Assembly (NCBI RefSeq): GCF_900111765.1
Contig: NZ_FOIB01000010.1
Location: 186,001-250,000 of the forward strand
Source: Myxococcus fulvus
Lineage (GTDB): Bacteria; Myxococcota; Myxococcia; Myxococcales; Myxococcaceae
DNA: 64,000 nt
Direction: 5' to 3'
The position numbers and the translations under genes are program-made. The notes below the pieces were generated by a model, which saw nothing but the letters and a program-made list of their open reading frames with translations, ran no database searches and was not told the DNA's origin. Below, piece by piece: positions 42,053 through 51,211 of this stretch (positions are counted from its first letter, which is position 1; each line of letters starts with the position of its first letter).

Positions 42053-43480
42053 CTAGCGGCCCGCGGGGAGCCGCGTCCGGAGGCGCCGGAGCCCCTCTTC
42101 GATGCGCTCCACCGTCACCCCTCCGTAACCCAGCACCCAGCCATGGCGGGTGGGCGCTCCCATGAAGTAGCGCGACAGCGACTCCACGCCGACGCCCGCC
42201 GCGTGCGCCTTGGCGGTGAGCTCCTTCTCCAGCCGCGCGCCGCCCCTCGTGAAGGTGGCGCACAGGTGCAAACCGGCGACGGAGGGGAGCAGCTCGAGCG
42301 TGTCCGCGAAGTGGCGCGCAAGGCCCTCGGACAGGCGGGTGTGACGCTGCTCGTACTCGCGCCGCGTCTTGCGCAGGTGCCGGGCCAGCGCGCCCGTGTC
42401 GATGAAGCGCGCCAGGGCGCCCTGCGCGGGGAGCTGGCTGTGCCAGTCCGTCACCTGCTTCGCCAGCCGCAGCTCCCGCTGGAGCGAGGGCGGCGCGACC
42501 AGGAAGCCCAACCGCAGCGCGGGCAGCAGCACCTTGGAGAACGAGCCGACGTAGAGCACGCGGCCCGAGCGGTCCAGTCCATGGAGCGTCTCCAGGGGCC
42601 GGCCGCCGAAGCGGAACTCGCTGTCGTAGTCGTCCTCGATGACCACCGCGTCGCGGCGTCGGGCCCAGTCGAGCAGCGCCTTGCGACGCGCCGGGGACAT
42701 GACGATGCCCAGCGGGAACTGGTGGGACGGGGTGACATAGACGGCGCGCGTGTCGTCCGGCAGGCGGCTCACGTCGAGCCCCTCCGCGTCCACGGGCACC
42801 GGCACCACGCTCGCGCCGAGCGACTGGAACAGCGCACGCGCGGGCGGGTAGCCGGGCTCCTCCATCGCGACGCGGTCTCCGGGCTCGAGCAGCACCCGGC
42901 CCACCAGGTCCAGGGCCTGCTGCGCGCCGTGGGTGATGAGCACGTCGGACGCCTCCGCGCTCACGCCTCGCGAGACACCCACGTGACGGGCCACCGCCTC
43001 ACGCAGCTCGGGATGGCCGGCCGGGTCCGCATACGCGGGACTCAGCGCGGAGGCGCGCCACTGTCGGGCCATGAGCCGGCGCCAGGCATCGAAGGGGAAC
43101 AGCGACGCATCCGGGTAGCCCACCCGGAAGTCGTACTGCGTCTGGGGCACGGGCACGGGGGGCGCGGGCAGCTCGCTCCAGACCGCGCGAGGCCGCAACT
43201 TCACGCCAGGGGAGGGCCGCGCGCGCGCACCGCGCTCCCGGGGCGCGTTCTGGATGAAGCTTCCGGCGCGGCCCCGGCTCACGAGCAGGCCCTCGGCCAT
43301 CAGCCACTCGTAGGCCAGGCTCACCGTGTTGCGCGAGATGCCCAGCCGCCGGGCCAGCTCCCGCGAGGGGGGCACCTGCTCGCCGTCCCTCAACCGTCCG
43401 TCGAGGACCCGCGCGCGCAGGCCCCGGTAGACCTGCCCCGCGAGGTCCCTGCGCTCCGTCAGGTCGACATGCAGGTCCAT
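42053..43480 (-). CDS. MocR-type regulator (GntR DNA-binding domain fused to aminotransferase fold)
   Basis: 475 aa. Residues 1-75 are a GntR winged helix (DGEQVPPSRELARRLGISRN, SLAYEWLMAEGLL). Residues about 110-475 are a fold-type I PLP aminotransferase domain with HGAQQALD, the substrate-side EDDYDSEFRF and the PLP lysine in GSFSKVLLPALRLGF. MocR proteins sense PLP, often with an amino compound, and control a neighbouring gene. Divergent from a cupin gene across a 103-bp gap that holds an inverted repeat, so the cupin is its most likely target. Confidence 0.9.
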   Translation of the reverse strand: MDLHVDLTERRDLAGQVYRGLRARVLDGRLRDGEQVPPSRELARRLGISRNTVSLAYEWLMAEGLLVSRGRAGSFIQNAPRERGARARPSPGVKLRPRAVWSELPAPPVPVPQTQYDFRVGYPDASLFPFDAWRRLMARQWRASALSPAYADPAGHPELREAVARHVGVSRGVSAEASDVLITHGAQQALDLVGRVLLEPGDRVAMEEPGYPPARALFQSLGASVVPVPVDAEGLDVSRLPDDTRAVYVTPSHQFPLGIVMSPARRKALLDWARRRDAVVIEDDYDSEFRFGGRPLETLHGLDRSGRVLYVGSFSKVLLPALRLGFLVAPPSLQRELRLAKQVTDWHSQLPAQGALARFIDTGALARHLRKTRREYEQRHTRLSEGLARHFADTLELLPSVAGLHLCATFTRGGARLEKELTAKAHAAGVGVESLSRYFMGAPTRHGWVLGYGGVTVERIEEGLRRLRTRLPAGR

Positions 43481-43496
43481 GGCCCGGGCCTACCAC

Positions 43497-43524
43497 GGAT
43501 TGGCCTGGTGAGATTCGTCAATCC
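43497..43524. promoter_or_regulatory. Inverted repeat between MocR and cupin genes
   Basis: GGATTG, 16-bp spacer, CAATCC. Centred between the divergent starts at 43480 and 43584, it is a candidate operator for the MocR regulator. Confidence 0.35.
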
Positions 43525-43583
43525 TGGCACCGTGAGAGGGCCAGGGAAGGGGCACCTTGTCGGCACTTCCTCAAGGAGACCGC

Positions 43584-44048
43584 ATGAGCCCCACGCCTTC
43601 GTCCTCGTACGCCTCGCAGCCGGTCCTCGCCGAGCGCATGCCCTGGATTCCCATGACCTCCCCGGGCCTCTCCTTCAAGCCGCTGCGCTTCTTCAAGGAC
43701 GGCGGGGGCTGGATGTACCTCTTCCGCCTGGAGCCCGGCACCGTCATCCCCCTGCACCGCCACACCGGGGAGTCGCATGCCTTCAACCTCTCCGGCACCC
43801 GCGAGCTGCTGGACACGGGCGAGGTGATTGGCCCCGGCGGCTACGTCTACGAGCCGGCCGGCAACGTCGACAGCTGGCGGGTGACGGGCACCGAGCCGCT
43901 CGTGCTGCTCATCAACACGCGAGGAGGCGTGGAGTACCTGACGGCGGACGGCCAGGTCTCGCGGCACGTCACGCCCGCGGACCGGCTGGAGTTCTACCGG
44001 AAGTGGTGCGAGGCGAACGGCCAGGCGTTCCTGGCCACCCTGGAGTGA
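43584..44048 (+). CDS. Cupin protein, dihydroxyacetophenone-dioxygenase-like
   Basis: 154 aa from the ATG at 43584 (AAGGAGA 4 nt upstream). One cupin barrel: motif 1 PGTVIPLHRHTGESHAFNLSG (metal ligands His51, His53, Glu57-type and His59), motif 2 PGGYVYEPAGNVDSWR. The layout resembles 2,4'-dihydroxyacetophenone dioxygenase and acetylacetone-cleaving cupins. The reaction cannot be assigned more closely. Probably controlled by the divergent MocR gene. Confidence 0.75.
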   Translation: MSPTPSSSYASQPVLAERMPWIPMTSPGLSFKPLRFFKDGGGWMYLFRLEPGTVIPLHRHTGESHAFNLSGTRELLDTGEVIGPGGYVYEPAGNVDSWRVTGTEPLVLLINTRGGVEYLTADGQVSRHVTPADRLEFYRKWCEANGQAFLATLE

Positions 44049-44060
44049 CTCGCGGCCCGC

Positions 44061-45788
44061 TCAGTGCCGCAGGTGGGCCTGCACCGTGTCCACCACCTCA
44101 TCGCCCTCGCCGTTGAGGACGAGCTTCGTCATGGCCAGCGCGAAGCCCGCCGCCTGTTTGATGGTGACGCGCGGCGGGAGCGAGAGCGCGTGCGGGTCCG
44201 TCACCACGTCGACCAGCGCGGGCCCCGGGTGCGCGAGCGCGCGCTCGAAGGCTCCCCGGATGTCCTCGGGCGCCTCCACGCGCTGGCCCATCACCCCCAC
44301 CGCCTCCGCCAGCTTCGCGAAGTTGGGGTTCACCAGGTCCGTCTGTGTGTCCGGGTAGCCCGACACCTGCATCTCCAGCTTCACCATGCCCAGCGAGCTG
44401 TTGTTGAAGATGACGACCTTCACCGGCAGCTCGTACTGGGCCAGCGTGAGGAAGTCGCCCATCAGCATGGCGAAGCCGCCGTCGCCGGACATGGAGATGA
44501 CCTGCCGGCCCGGGTACAGGAGCTGCGCGCCGATGGCCTGGGGCAGCGCGTTGGCCATGGAGCCGTGGGTGAAGGAGCCGATGATGCGCCGCTCGGCCGT
44601 CGCGTGGAGGTAGCGCGCCGACCACACGTTGCACATGCCCGTGTCCACGGTGAAGACGGCGTCCTCGGCGGCCACCTCGTCCAGCACCGACGCCACCAGC
44701 TCCGGGTGCAGCGGGCGGTGCGAGCCGACGTTGCGCACGTGCGTGTCCAGCTTGCGCCGCGCCTTGGCCAGCTCCTCCAGCGCGTGCTCCAGGTGCCGCC
44801 GGTCCTCCTTCTGCTCCAGCCGGGGCAGGAGCGCGCGCAGCGTCTCGCGCACGTCGCCGCAGACGCCCAGGTCCAACCGCGAGCGGCGCCCCAGGTGCTC
44901 CGGCCGCACGTCGACCTGCGCAATCTGGGGTTTGACCGGCATGAACGCGTCGTAGGGGAAGTCGGTGCCCAGGAGCAGCAGCACGTCGCAGGCGTGCATG
45001 GCCTCGTACGCGGCGCCGAAGCCGAGCAGGCCCGTCATGCCCACGTCGTAGGGGTTGTCGTAGGCCACCCACTCCTTGCCCCGGTACGCGTGACCCACGG
45101 GCGACTGGAGCCGCTTCGCCAGCGCCAGCACCTCCGCGTGGGCGCCCCGGCAGCCGCTGCCGCAGAACACCGTCACGCGCGAGGCGGAGTTGAGCAGCTC
45201 GGCGAGCCGGTCCAGCTCCGCGTCGGCCGGGCGCACCACGGGGCGCTCGGTGGCGAAGGTGGAGGGCACGTCCCCGCCGGCCTCGAGCGCGGCCACGTCT
45301 CCGGGCACCACCACCGCGGACACGCCGCCCTTCGCGAGCGCCGTCTGCGCGGCGAGCCGGAACAGCCGCGGGGCCTGCTTGGGGTTGGCCACCATCTCGC
45401 AGAAGTGGCTGCACTCGCGAAAGAGCAGCTCCGGGTGCGTCTCCTGGAAGTAGGACGTCCCGATCTGCTCGCTGGGGATGTGCGAGACAATCGCGAGCAC
45501 GGGCGCGTAGCTGCGGTGCGCGTCGTAGAGGCCATTGATGAGGTGCAGGTGGCCGGGGCCGCAGCTGCCCGCGCACACCGCCAGCTTGCCGCTCAGCTGC
45601 GCCTCGGCGGACGCGGCGAAGGCCCCCGCCTCCTCGTGGCGCACGTGGACCCACCGCAGCTTCCCGTCGCTGCGCCGCACGGCATCGGTGAGGGGGTTGA
45701 GGCTGTCGCCCACGACGCCGTAGATGCGCTCGGCCCCCGCCTCGATGAGCACACGAACGAGCGCTTCCGCCACGGTGAGAGAACCCAT
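44061..45788 (-). CDS. poxB: Thiamine-dependent pyruvate dehydrogenase (PoxB-like)
   Basis: 575 aa from the ATG at 45788; the frame runs on upstream in low-quality sequence. Three domains of the TPP family: pyrimidine-binding with catalytic Glu in HVRHEEAGAFAAS (near residue 50), central FAD/Rossmann (about 190-340), and PP-binding GDGGFAMLMGDFLTLAQYELPVKVVIFNNSS (motif GDG...NN, about 430-460; listed by key residues). SCGPGHLHLINGLYDAHRSYAPVLAI is typical of PoxB. The enzyme decarboxylates pyruvate to acetate and CO2, passing electrons to the quinone pool at the membrane. Other members of the family (acetolactate synthase, benzoylformate decarboxylase) fit less well. Confidence 0.85.
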   Translation of the reverse strand: MGSLTVAEALVRVLIEAGAERIYGVVGDSLNPLTDAVRRSDGKLRWVHVRHEEAGAFAASAEAQLSGKLAVCAGSCGPGHLHLINGLYDAHRSYAPVLAIVSHIPSEQIGTSYFQETHPELLFRECSHFCEMVANPKQAPRLFRLAAQTALAKGGVSAVVVPGDVAALEAGGDVPSTFATERPVVRPADAELDRLAELLNSASRVTVFCGSGCRGAHAEVLALAKRLQSPVGHAYRGKEWVAYDNPYDVGMTGLLGFGAAYEAMHACDVLLLLGTDFPYDAFMPVKPQIAQVDVRPEHLGRRSRLDLGVCGDVRETLRALLPRLEQKEDRRHLEHALEELAKARRKLDTHVRNVGSHRPLHPELVASVLDEVAAEDAVFTVDTGMCNVWSARYLHATAERRIIGSFTHGSMANALPQAIGAQLLYPGRQVISMSGDGGFAMLMGDFLTLAQYELPVKVVIFNNSSLGMVKLEMQVSGYPDTQTDLVNPNFAKLAEAVGVMGQRVEAPEDIRGAFERALAHPGPALVDVVTDPHALSLPPRVTIKQAAGFALAMTKLVLNGEGDEVVDTVQAHLRH

Positions 45789-45901
45789 GGCCTCAAAGCT
45801 GGGCGGAGTGACAGCGGGGGACAACCCAGGGGAGCGGGGTGACGGGCGCTCCCGTGGGCGTGGGGCGTGGGAGCGTGCTCCCGCTCGCCGGTGACGCGGT
45901 G

Positions 45902-46258
45902 CTACTCGAAACAGCTGTTCGCGATTTCGCGCAGCTCGACGATGCCCCAGTCGCTCATGGGACACATGTGGGCATATTCGAGCGCCTCGTCGCGGCTCTT
46001 GCAGTTGAGCAGGAAGAAGCCGCCGATGATCTCCTTCGACTCGGTGAAGGGGCCATCGCTCACCTTCCGCCGACCATCGATGCTCTCGATGCGGATGGCG
46101 TTGTCATCCGGCTTGAGGGCCTCTCCGGCGACGAGCACGCCCTTGTCCTGGAGCGTCTTCTGGAAGGCCATCATCCGTGCGTAGGCCTTCTGCCCATCCT
46201 CGAGCGGCCGCTCCTGGCGCTTCCCTGGAGCCTCCATCATCAGCAGCATGAAAGACAT
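45902..46258 (-). CDS. YCII/DGPF-domain protein
   Basis: 118 aa. Carries the signature VSDGPFTESKEIIGGFFLL (residues about 66-84) and an N-terminal MSFMLLMM strand with a catalytic-type acidic/His arrangement further on (YAHMCPMSDWGIVELRE). YCII proteins of this DGPF branch are genomic partners of ECF42 sigma factors. One such sigma factor lies 1.7 kb away, beyond rarA and on the other strand. Enzyme activity unknown. Confidence 0.88.
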   Translation of the reverse strand: MSFMLLMMEAPGKRQERPLEDGQKAYARMMAFQKTLQDKGVLVAGEALKPDDNAIRIESIDGRRKVSDGPFTESKEIIGGFFLLNCKSRDEALEYAHMCPMSDWGIVELREIANSCFE

Positions 46259-46491
46259 CGCGCTCCCTCCTTGTGGGGACGGCGATACTACGACGCGGCC
46301 GTGACACGCCGTCGAGGGGGCAGGGGTGTGAGTTGCTCGGTCCTGGTCGCTCGCGAGCCAACGCCACGGTGTGATTTCCGCGCGGATGGACGGGCGCGCG
46401 CCGCGTGTCCGTTTTCCGACGGCTGTGGAATGCGCTCCGCACGGTGGGTAAGGGTTGACCGCGCGCGTCGGAGAGGGGAGCTTGCGGTGCG

Positions 46492-47826
46492 ATGAGCGCC
46501 GGCCCCGACCTGTTCTCCGCCTCCGTGGATGTGAACCGCTTCGCGCCGCTCGCCGAGCGGATGCGGCCGCGCACGCCCGACGAGTTCATCGGGCAGGCGC
46601 ACCTGCTGGGCCCCGGAGGTCCGCTGCGCGGGCTGATGGAGCGCAAGCAGCTGGTGTCCTCGCTCTTCTGGGGGCCGCCCGGCGTGGGCAAGACGACGCT
46701 GGCGCGCATGCTGGCGTCCAACGTGGACGCGGAGCTGGTCATCCTGTCGGCGGTGTCGGACGGAATCCCGCGCATCCGCGAGGTGGTGGCGGAGGCCGAG
46801 CGCGCGCGCAATCAGTACTCGCGCCGCACGGTGCTCTTCGTGGACGAAATCCACCGCTGGGCGAAGAACGTCCAGGAGCAGGCGCTGCCCCACGTGGAGA
46901 GCGGGCTGTTCATCCTGCTGGGCGCCACGACGGAGAACGTCAGCTTCGAGGTTCGGCCCGCGCTCGTCAGCCGGTGTCGCGTCTTCCAGCTCCAGGAGCT
47001 GACGCTCGCGGACATCCAGGGCGCGCTGCGCCGGGCGCTCACCGACGAGAAGCGCGGGCTGGGCAAGCGCCAGCTGACGGTGGGGGAGGAGGCCCTGGCG
47101 CTGCTGGCCCGGGGCGGCGCGGGGGACGTGCGCAAGGCGCTGGGCGCGCTGGAGATGGCGGCGGGGCTGACGGCCGACGGCGGCGAAATCACCGTGGACG
47201 TCGCCCGCGAGTCGGTGGGCGTGGGCCTGTCGCGCCACGACAAGGACGGGGACCAGCACTTCGACCTGCTCAGCGCGCTGCAGAAGTCCTGTCGGGGCTC
47301 CAACGCGCAGGGCGCCATCTTCTGGGCGGCGAAGCTGCTGCAGACCGGCGACGTGGTGTCGCTGTGGCGCAGGCTCAAGGTCATCGCGGTGGAGGACGTG
47401 GGCATGGCCATGCCGGAGGCCATCACCATCGTCCGCGCGTGCGAGGAGGGCTTCCACTCCACGGGCATGCCGGAGGGGCGGCTGTTCGTCGCGCACGCCG
47501 TCATCACCCTGGCCACGGCGCGCAAGAGCAACCGCGCCTATGCCGCGATGAACGCGGCGCTGGAGGCGCTGGAGGCGAACCCCAACGTCGGGCCTCCGCT
47601 GAACCTGCGCAACGCGCCCACGGACCTGCTCAAGGAGCTGGGCCACGGCAAGGGCTACCAGCCGCCGTGGGACTTCAAGGACCACTACGCGCCGGGGCAG
47701 ACGTACCTGCCGCCGCCGCTGGAGCGCGCCGTCTTCTATCGCCCGAGCAAGGAAGGCTACGAGGCGGAGGTCCACGAGCGCATGACGCACTGGTGGCGCG
47801 AGGACAAGGCGAGCAAGGGCGAGTAG
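46492..47826 (+). CDS. rarA: Replication-associated recombination protein A (RarA/MgsA)
   Basis: 444 aa, close to the 447 of the E. coli protein. AAA+ ATPase with Walker A GPPGVGKTTLARML (residues about 64-77), Walker B VLFVDEIHRW, sensor 1 LLGATTENVSFEV and arginine-finger stretch RPALVSRCRVFQLQ; the C-terminal part (about 250-430) is the tetramerisation region with GMAMPEAITIVRACEEG and LAHA-type helices. It acts at stalled replication forks with single-strand-binding protein. The usual FNK sequence after the DEIHR motif is WAKNVQEQ here. A housekeeping gene. Confidence 0.95.
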   Translation: MSAGPDLFSASVDVNRFAPLAERMRPRTPDEFIGQAHLLGPGGPLRGLMERKQLVSSLFWGPPGVGKTTLARMLASNVDAELVILSAVSDGIPRIREVVAEAERARNQYSRRTVLFVDEIHRWAKNVQEQALPHVESGLFILLGATTENVSFEVRPALVSRCRVFQLQELTLADIQGALRRALTDEKRGLGKRQLTVGEEALALLARGGAGDVRKALGALEMAAGLTADGGEITVDVARESVGVGLSRHDKDGDQHFDLLSALQKSCRGSNAQGAIFWAAKLLQTGDVVSLWRRLKVIAVEDVGMAMPEAITIVRACEEGFHSTGMPEGRLFVAHAVITLATARKSNRAYAAMNAALEALEANPNVGPPLNLRNAPTDLLKELGHGKGYQPPWDFKDHYAPGQTYLPPPLERAVFYRPSKEGYEAEVHERMTHWWREDKASKGE

Positions 47827-47943
47827 TGCGCTTCAGCCCATGTGGGCCTCCCTCGCCGCCCAGGCGACATCCTCGTCGCCCGCCGACACGCGAACTGGCG
47901 GGTCGACCTTGCATCGTGAAGCGGGGGTGCTCTAGTCCGCGCC

Positions 47944-49215
47944 GTGACGTCCCCCGAGAAACACCGCGCCATCGAAGCCGTCTGGCGGATTGAATCCGCG
48001 CGCCTCATCGCAGGCCTGACGCGCATGGTGCGCGACGTCGGGCTCGCGGAAGAGCTCGCGCAGGATGCCCTGGTCGCGGCGATGGAGCGCTGGCCCGACA
48101 GAGGCATCCCGGACAACCCGGGCGCGTGGCTGATGGCGACCGCCAAGCGCCGCGCCATCGACGAGCTGCGTCGGGGCAAGCGCGTCGAGCGCAAGCACGA
48201 GGAGCTGGGGCACGAGCTCGAGTCCGACCAGGCCCACGGGCAACCAGACCTGGACACGACGCTCGACAACGACGTGGGCGATGACCTGCTGCGGCTGATG
48301 TTCATCGCCTGCCACCCCATCCTCTCCACGGAGGCGCGCGTCGCGCTCACGCTGCGGCTGCTCGGCGGGTTGACGACGGAGGAGATTGCCCGCGCGTTCC
48401 TGGTGCCCGGGCCCACCGTCGCGCAGCGCATCGTGCGCGCCAAGCGCACGCTGTCCGAGGAGAAGGTGCCCTTCGAGCTGCCCCACGGCGAGGCGCTCGC
48501 GGCGCGGCTGTCTTCGGTGCTGGAGGTCATCTACCTCGTCTTCAACGAGGGCTACTCCGCGACAGCGGGGGATGACTGGATGCGGCCGGAGCTGTGCGCG
48601 GACGCGCTGCGGCTGGGGCGCATCCTCGCCGAGCTGGCGCCCCTGGAGCCGGAGGTGCACGGCCTGGTCGCGCTGATGGAGATTCAGGCGTCGCGCTCGC
48701 GGGCTCGCGTGGGCCCTTCCGGCGAGCCGGTGCTGCTGCTCGAGCAGAACCGGGGCCTGTGGGACCAGCTGCTGATTCGCCGCGGGCTCGCGGCGCTGGA
48801 GCGCGCGGAGAAGCTGGGCGGGGCACAGGGGCCGTATGCGCTGCAGGCCGCGCTCGCCGCCTGTCACGCGCGGGCGCGCACGGCGGAGGAGACGGACTGG
48901 GCGCGCATCGCGTCGCTGTATGGCGTGCTGGTGCGGCTGTCGCCCTCGCCCGTGGTGGAGCTCAACCGCGCGGTGGCGCTGTCCATGGCCTATGGCCCCG
49001 CGGCGGGCCTGGCCGTGGTCGACACGCTGACCTCGGAGCCCACGCTCGCGAACTACCACCTGCTGCCGAGCGTGCGCGGAGACCTGCTGCGCAAGCTGGG
49101 GCGCTTCGACGAGGCGCGCAAGGAGTTCGAGCGGGCGGCCTCGCTGACCCGGAATGCCCGCGAGCAGGCGCTGCTCCTGGAGCGCGCCCAGGACTGCACC
49201 CGCCGCAGGGCGTGA
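47944..49215 (+). CDS. ECF RNA polymerase sigma factor with DUF6596/TPR-like extension (ECF42-like)
   Basis: 423 aa from the GTG at 47944. Sigma region 2 (about 10-80: DVGLAEELAQDALVAAMERW, PGAWLMATAKRRAID) and region 4 (about 115-170: LRLLGGLTTEEIARAFLVPG, VAQRIVRAKRTL) are followed by a 240-residue C-terminal domain (YLVFNEGYSATAGDD, LCADALRLGRILAELAPLEPE, GLVALMEIQASR). This long form belongs to the ECF42 group, normally found with DGPF/YCII proteins and without an anti-sigma factor; the C-terminal domain is thought to control activity. The YCII gene at 45902 is the likely partner. Confidence 0.9.
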   Translation: MTSPEKHRAIEAVWRIESARLIAGLTRMVRDVGLAEELAQDALVAAMERWPDRGIPDNPGAWLMATAKRRAIDELRRGKRVERKHEELGHELESDQAHGQPDLDTTLDNDVGDDLLRLMFIACHPILSTEARVALTLRLLGGLTTEEIARAFLVPGPTVAQRIVRAKRTLSEEKVPFELPHGEALAARLSSVLEVIYLVFNEGYSATAGDDWMRPELCADALRLGRILAELAPLEPEVHGLVALMEIQASRSRARVGPSGEPVLLLEQNRGLWDQLLIRRGLAALERAEKLGGAQGPYALQAALAACHARARTAEETDWARIASLYGVLVRLSPSPVVELNRAVALSMAYGPAAGLAVVDTLTSEPTLANYHLLPSVRGDLLRKLGRFDEARKEFERAASLTRNAREQALLLERAQDCTRRRA

Positions 49216-49355
49216 CCAGTCCCGCGGGAATCTTCCGCGCTCCATGCAGCGCAAGCGTCGACCAGCGAGCGTCCGTGCTCGCGGCGAGGGGGCAGCGCCG
49301 TCCTGGAGCGCGCGGGCTTCGGTGGACCCGCACCGGGATGGTCTACCCTTGGCGC

Positions 49356-49628
49356 ATGTGCCGGAACATCAAGCCCCTCTTCAACTTCACCCCGCCCGCC
49401 ACGGATGACGACATCCGCGCGGCGGCGCTCCAGTTCGTCCGGAAGATCGCCGGGACGCGCAAGCCGTCGAAGCAGAACACGGACGCGTTCGACGTCGCCG
49501 TCGAGGAGATCTACCAGAGCTCGAAGCGGATGCTGGACGGGCTGGTGGCCACGACGCCCCCGAGAGACAGGGTGCGGTTCGAGGCACTCAAGCGCCTGCG
49601 CTACAAGAAGGCCGCCGACGCGGGTTGA
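49356..49628 (+). CDS. DUF2277 protein
   Basis: 90 aa from the ATG at 49356; the frame is open far upstream, but there it shadows the sigma-factor gene. MCRNIKPLFNFTPPATDDDI at the N-terminus with an AL.FVRKI.GT.KPS helix is the DUF2277 signature. The conserved Cys2 and Arg3 right after Met suggest a metal or modification site. Function unknown; small, soluble. Confidence 0.88.
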   Translation: MCRNIKPLFNFTPPATDDDIRAAALQFVRKIAGTRKPSKQNTDAFDVAVEEIYQSSKRMLDGLVATTPPRDRVRFEALKRLRYKKAADAG

Positions 49629-49725
49629 GGCCCCGGGCGCCCCGAAGCGCTGACCGACTGTTCCCACGCAGTGCACACACGGCGCGCGGTGCCGAGGTGG
49701 CCCGTCGTGCCCTGGAGGTCGTCCG

Positions 49726-51162
49726 ATGAAGCGGTCCCCGTGGTGGTCCGTCGTTGGCTGTCTCTCCTCCGTCCTGTCCTTCGGCGCGGGCTGTGGCGCC
49801 GAAGCACCCCAGGACACCCAGGCCCCGGAGCAATCCGCCGCGGCCCTGGCCTGCTCCACGCGCATCACCTACGGCGACCGCTGGATTCGTCCCGCCAACC
49901 ATCCGAACCAGTACGACGTGGCCTCGGACCTGGTGACGTGGGACGGCGCCTGCGTCAACGAGGGCACCAACTCCTACGCGGTGCTCTCCAACGGCTGGAA
50001 GCCGTACTTCACCGGCCACAACGCCTGTGTCATCGCGCTGGACACGGACTGTCCCGGGGCCTCCGCGTGCGCGACGCGCGTCACCTACGGCCCGGCGTGG
50101 ATCCACCCCGCGAACCACCCCGCCCAGCACGACGACACCGGCGGGCGCGTGTTCTGGGACCGCGCCTGCGTGAATGCGTCGCCCAACTCGTACGCGGTGC
50201 TGTCCAACGGGTGGGGGCCGTACTTCACCGGCACCAACGCCTGCGGCGTGTCCTTCCGCTACACGGGCTGCGGCGGGCTCTACCAGAACCCCGTCGTCCC
50301 CACGGACTGCGCGGACCCGGGCGTCATCCACGACGGCACGCGCTACGTGGCGGCGTGCACCTCCGGCGGCGCGGCCAGCGCCTTCCCGCTGCGCGTCTCC
50401 ACGGATCTGGTGACGTGGACGGGCGCCGGCTCCATCTTCCCCTCGGGCACGCGTCCGGCCTGGGCCACCGGGGACTTCTGGGCGCCCGAAATCCACCGCG
50501 TGGGCGGCCGCTTCATCGCTTACTACACGGCGCGGCACTCCAGCGGGAAGCTGGCCATCGGCGCGGCCACGGCCACGAGCGCGCTCGGTCCCTTCACCGA
50601 TTTGGGCCGGCCCCTCATCCTGGATGCCGGCATGGGGATGATCGACGCGACGTTCTTCACGGACGCCGCGGGGACGGGCTACCTGGTGTGGAAGGCGGAC
50701 GGCAACGCGGTGGGCCAGCAGACGCCCATCTACGGGCAGGCGCTCTCCGCGGACGGTCTGTCGCTGGTGGGCACGCGCCGCACGCTCATCACCAACAACC
50801 TGGGCTGGGAGGGCGGCGTGGTGGAGGCGCCGTGGGTGGTCGCGCGCGGCGGTTACTACTACCTCTTCTACAGTGGTAACGCGTACTACAACAGCACCTA
50901 CGCTGTCGGAGTGGCCCGCGCCACGAGCCCCCTGGGGCCGTACACCAAGGCGGGCGCGCCGATTCTCGCGACGGGCGGAGGCTGGGTGGGGCCGGGCCAC
51001 AACTCGGTGGTCAACGGGCCGGGCGGAGACACGTACATGGTCTACCACGCCTGGAACAGCGCCCACACCGCGCGGGTCATGCTGGTGGACGCCATCACCT
51101 GGCCCAACGGCTGGCCCGCGGTGCCGGAGGCGCCCTCTGCGGGCTCTCGTCCCCGGCCGTAG
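49726..51162 (+). CDS. Secreted GH43-type glycoside hydrolase lipoprotein with two N-terminal repeats
   Basis: 478 aa, ATG with GGAGG 7 nt upstream. Lipobox FGAGC (Cys23). Two Cys-flanked repeats of about 63 residues follow (CSTRITYGDRWIRPANHP and CATRVTYGPAWIHPANHP, each ending YAVLSNGW.PYFTG.NAC), probably binding domains. The rest is a five-bladed GH43-like propeller: general base Asp in CADPGVIHDG, the pKa-setting Asp in IDATFF, and general acid Glu in GGVVEAPWV. The family cleaves arabinan, xylan and related alpha-L-arabinosides. Outer-membrane placement suggests digestion of polysaccharide outside the cell. A terminator hairpin follows. Confidence 0.88.
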   Translation: MKRSPWWSVVGCLSSVLSFGAGCGAEAPQDTQAPEQSAAALACSTRITYGDRWIRPANHPNQYDVASDLVTWDGACVNEGTNSYAVLSNGWKPYFTGHNACVIALDTDCPGASACATRVTYGPAWIHPANHPAQHDDTGGRVFWDRACVNASPNSYAVLSNGWGPYFTGTNACGVSFRYTGCGGLYQNPVVPTDCADPGVIHDGTRYVAACTSGGAASAFPLRVSTDLVTWTGAGSIFPSGTRPAWATGDFWAPEIHRVGGRFIAYYTARHSSGKLAIGAATATSALGPFTDLGRPLILDAGMGMIDATFFTDAAGTGYLVWKADGNAVGQQTPIYGQALSADGLSLVGTRRTLITNNLGWEGGVVEAPWVVARGGYYYLFYSGNAYYNSTYAVGVARATSPLGPYTKAGAPILATGGGWVGPGHNSVVNGPGGDTYMVYHAWNSAHTARVMLVDAITWPNGWPAVPEAPSAGSRPRP

Positions 51163-51176
51163 CGGGTGAAGCGCTC

Positions 51177-51203
51177 GGGGGCACGGGACTCTTCCGTGCC
51201 CCC
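51177..51203. terminator. Bidirectional terminator hairpin
   Basis: GGGGGCACGG, loop GACTCTT, CCGTGCCCCC: perfect 10-bp stem between converging genes with stops at 51162 and 51212. Confidence 0.75.
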
Positions 51204-51211
51204 GGTGGACG

